The notes below the pieces were generated by a model. It saw nothing but the letters and a program-made list of their open reading frames with translations. It ran no database searches and was not told where the DNA came from. Of a stretch of DNA of 42,177 nucleotides, positions 41,218-42,177 are shown in pieces. The DNA lies in NCBI GenBank assembly GCA_014879465.1, contig JACSSA010000107.1, forward strand, positions 1 through 42,177. The letters run 5' to 3'. Each line of letters opens with the position of its first letter. Positions within the stretch are counted from its first letter, which is position 1. A program made the translations under genes and the position numbers. The stretch is from Rhodothermales bacterium. Lineage in GTDB: Bacteria > Bacteroidota > Rhodothermia > Rhodothermales > BA12.

Positions 41218-42177
41218 ATGGAAGCGCCGATTTCTCCCCCGTCTGATCTGCCGATGACCACCCCGCACGCCGATCTTGCCCCGGTGGCTGCCGCCGCCGC
41301 CCGCGTCCACGACGCGCTCGGGCAGGTGCTCGTGGGGCAGGGCGACCGCATCGAACTGCTGCTGGCTGCGCTCCTCGCCGACGGTCATGTGCTGATCGAG
41401 GGCGTGCCGGGCGTGGCCAAGACGCTCACGGCGCGGCTGCTCGCACGGGTGCTCGACGTGTCGTTTGCCCGCATCCAGTTCACCCCCGACCTCATGCCGT
41501 CGGATGTGACCGGAACCAGCGTCTTCAACCCGCAAGATGCCGCGTTTTCGTTTCGTCCCGGCCCCATCTTCGCCCATCTCGTGCTCATCGACGAGATCAA
41601 CCGCGCCCCGGCCAAGACGCAGGCCGCGCTGTTCGAGGTGATGGAGGAGCGGCAGGTGACGGTGGACGGCACGACGCACCCGCTTGCGCCGCCGTTTATG
41701 GTGGTGGCCACCCAAAACCCGCTCGAACACGAGGGCACCTACCGGCTACCCGAAGCCCAACTCGACCGGTTCCTCTTCAAGATCGTCGTCGGGTTTCCAT
41801 CGTTGGACGAGGAGGTGGAGATCTTGGAGCGCCACGAACGCGGCAACCTGATGCTGGCGGTGAACGACGTGCCTCGGGTGCTCACGGCCGAGGGGCTTGC
41901 CGGGCTGCGTGCGGCCGCGCGGGCCGTTCACGCCGAGCCGGTGCTCCGCACCTACATCGCGCAGATTGTGCAGGAAACACGCCGCCACCCGGCCCTCGAT
42001 CTGGGCGGCAGCCCGCGCGCCTCGGTGGGCATTCTGATGGCGGGCAAGGCGCTGGCGGCGCTGCGGGGCCGCGACTTCCTCATCCCGGACGATGTGCAGG
42101 CCGTAGCCGCGCCCGTGCTGCGCCACCGCATCCGCCTGACGCCCGATCAGGAAATGGACGGAAAGACGCCCGACGAC
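41218..42177 (+). CDS. MoxR-family AAA+ ATPase (3' end outside window)
   Basis: The first 320 codons are visible with no stop; MoxR proteins are usually about 320-350 residues, so little is missing. Walker A is GVPGVAKT (62-69), Walker [11 protein letters not shown] (121-130), sensor 1 VVATQNP, and the [10 protein letters not shown] arginine region follows. The family acts as chaperone or assembly factor for a VWA/DUF58 partner, expected next, beyond the edge. It starts 52 bp after the DUF4350 gene. An in-frame ATG at residue 13 is an alternative start. Confidence 0.93.
   Translation, partial: MEAPISPPSDLPMTTPHADLAPVAAAAARVHDALGQVLVGQGDRIELLLAALLADGHVLIEGVPGVAKTLTARLLARVLDVSFARIQFTPDLMPSDVTGTSVFNPQDAAFSFRPGPIFAHLVLIDEINRAPAKTQAALFEVMEERQVTVDGTTHPLAPPFMVVATQNPLEHEGTYRLPEAQLDRFLFKIVVGFPSLDEEVEILERHERGNLMLAVNDVPRVLTAEGLAGLRAAARAVHAEPVLRTYIAQIVQETRRHPALDLGGSPRASVGILMAGKALAALRGRDFLIPDDVQAVAAPVLRHRIRLTPDQEMDGKTPDD

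Noticed and set aside
39408-41351. Minus-strand open frame of 647 codons opposite the DUF4350 gene
   Set aside because: No motif; the plus strand has coupled, family-recognised genes.
1-42177. CRISPR array, prophage, insertion sequence or replication origin
   Set aside because: No regularly spaced repeats, transposase, integrase or structural phage genes, and no cluster of DnaA-box-like sites were seen on reading both strands.

Overview
The window is a dense, GC-rich bacterial chromosome segment with no phage genes, transposase genes, CRISPR array or rRNA. I infer a member of Bacteroidota/Rhodothermota (order Rhodothermales or close). Four things point that way: starts mostly lack a Shine-Dalgarno sequence; a TA(T/C)CTT-type box, resembling the Bacteroidota -7 element, recurs about 27-36 nt before starts; several families typical of the phylum are present (glutamyl-endopeptidase-like S9 peptidase, DUF6428, DUF6252-like lipoprotein, an SpoIIM/DUF4129/DUF4350/MoxR cluster); and codon use is strongly GC-rich. 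The assignment rests on pattern recognition, not a search.

Layout. 1-7286: a heavy-metal-type RND efflux operon on the minus strand (TolC-like outer membrane factor, a small membrane-anchored periplasmic protein, membrane fusion protein, RND permease cut by the window edge), divergent from a two-component system on the plus strand, with a perfect palindrome between them. 7330-13643: an ABC exporter, a polysaccharide-type flippase and a large secreted S9 peptidase. 13644-16146: a mobile-looking palindrome, DUF2721 membrane protein, secreted TlpA-like thioredoxin, a probable frameshifted gene remnant, and tRNA-Phe with a strong terminator. 16252-23751: a class D beta-lactamase lipoprotein, then housekeeping genes (tsaB, smc, a PlsC-like acyltransferase, aroK, truA). 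23795-25978: a compact minus-strand arsenic operon (ArsR, DUF6428, ArsN2-like acetyltransferase, thioredoxin-type ArsC, AhpD-like protein) without an arsenite pump or methyltransferase in view. 26103-36345: a rhomboid protease, DUF4015 glycoside-hydrolase-like lipoprotein, low-molecular-weight phosphatase, xseA, an unusual long protein with a UPF0047/YjbQ-like domain, DinB-like protein, single-domain asparaginase-like protein, lipoprotein, M28 peptidase and an unrecognised exported protein. 36618-end: a plus-strand membrane cluster ending in a MoxR ATPase that runs off the window.

How the genes work together. The two-component system most likely senses periplasmic metal and drives the divergent efflux operon. 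The ars genes give arsenate reduction under ArsR control, with efflux probably encoded elsewhere. The SpoIIM-to-MoxR cluster resembles MoxR/VWA-type envelope clusters, whose DUF58 partner would be expected just beyond the right edge. The least explained items are the UPF0047 fusion, the small HGDEPHG protein of the efflux operon, several perfect palindromes in promoter regions, and the disrupted reading frame beside tRNA-Phe.
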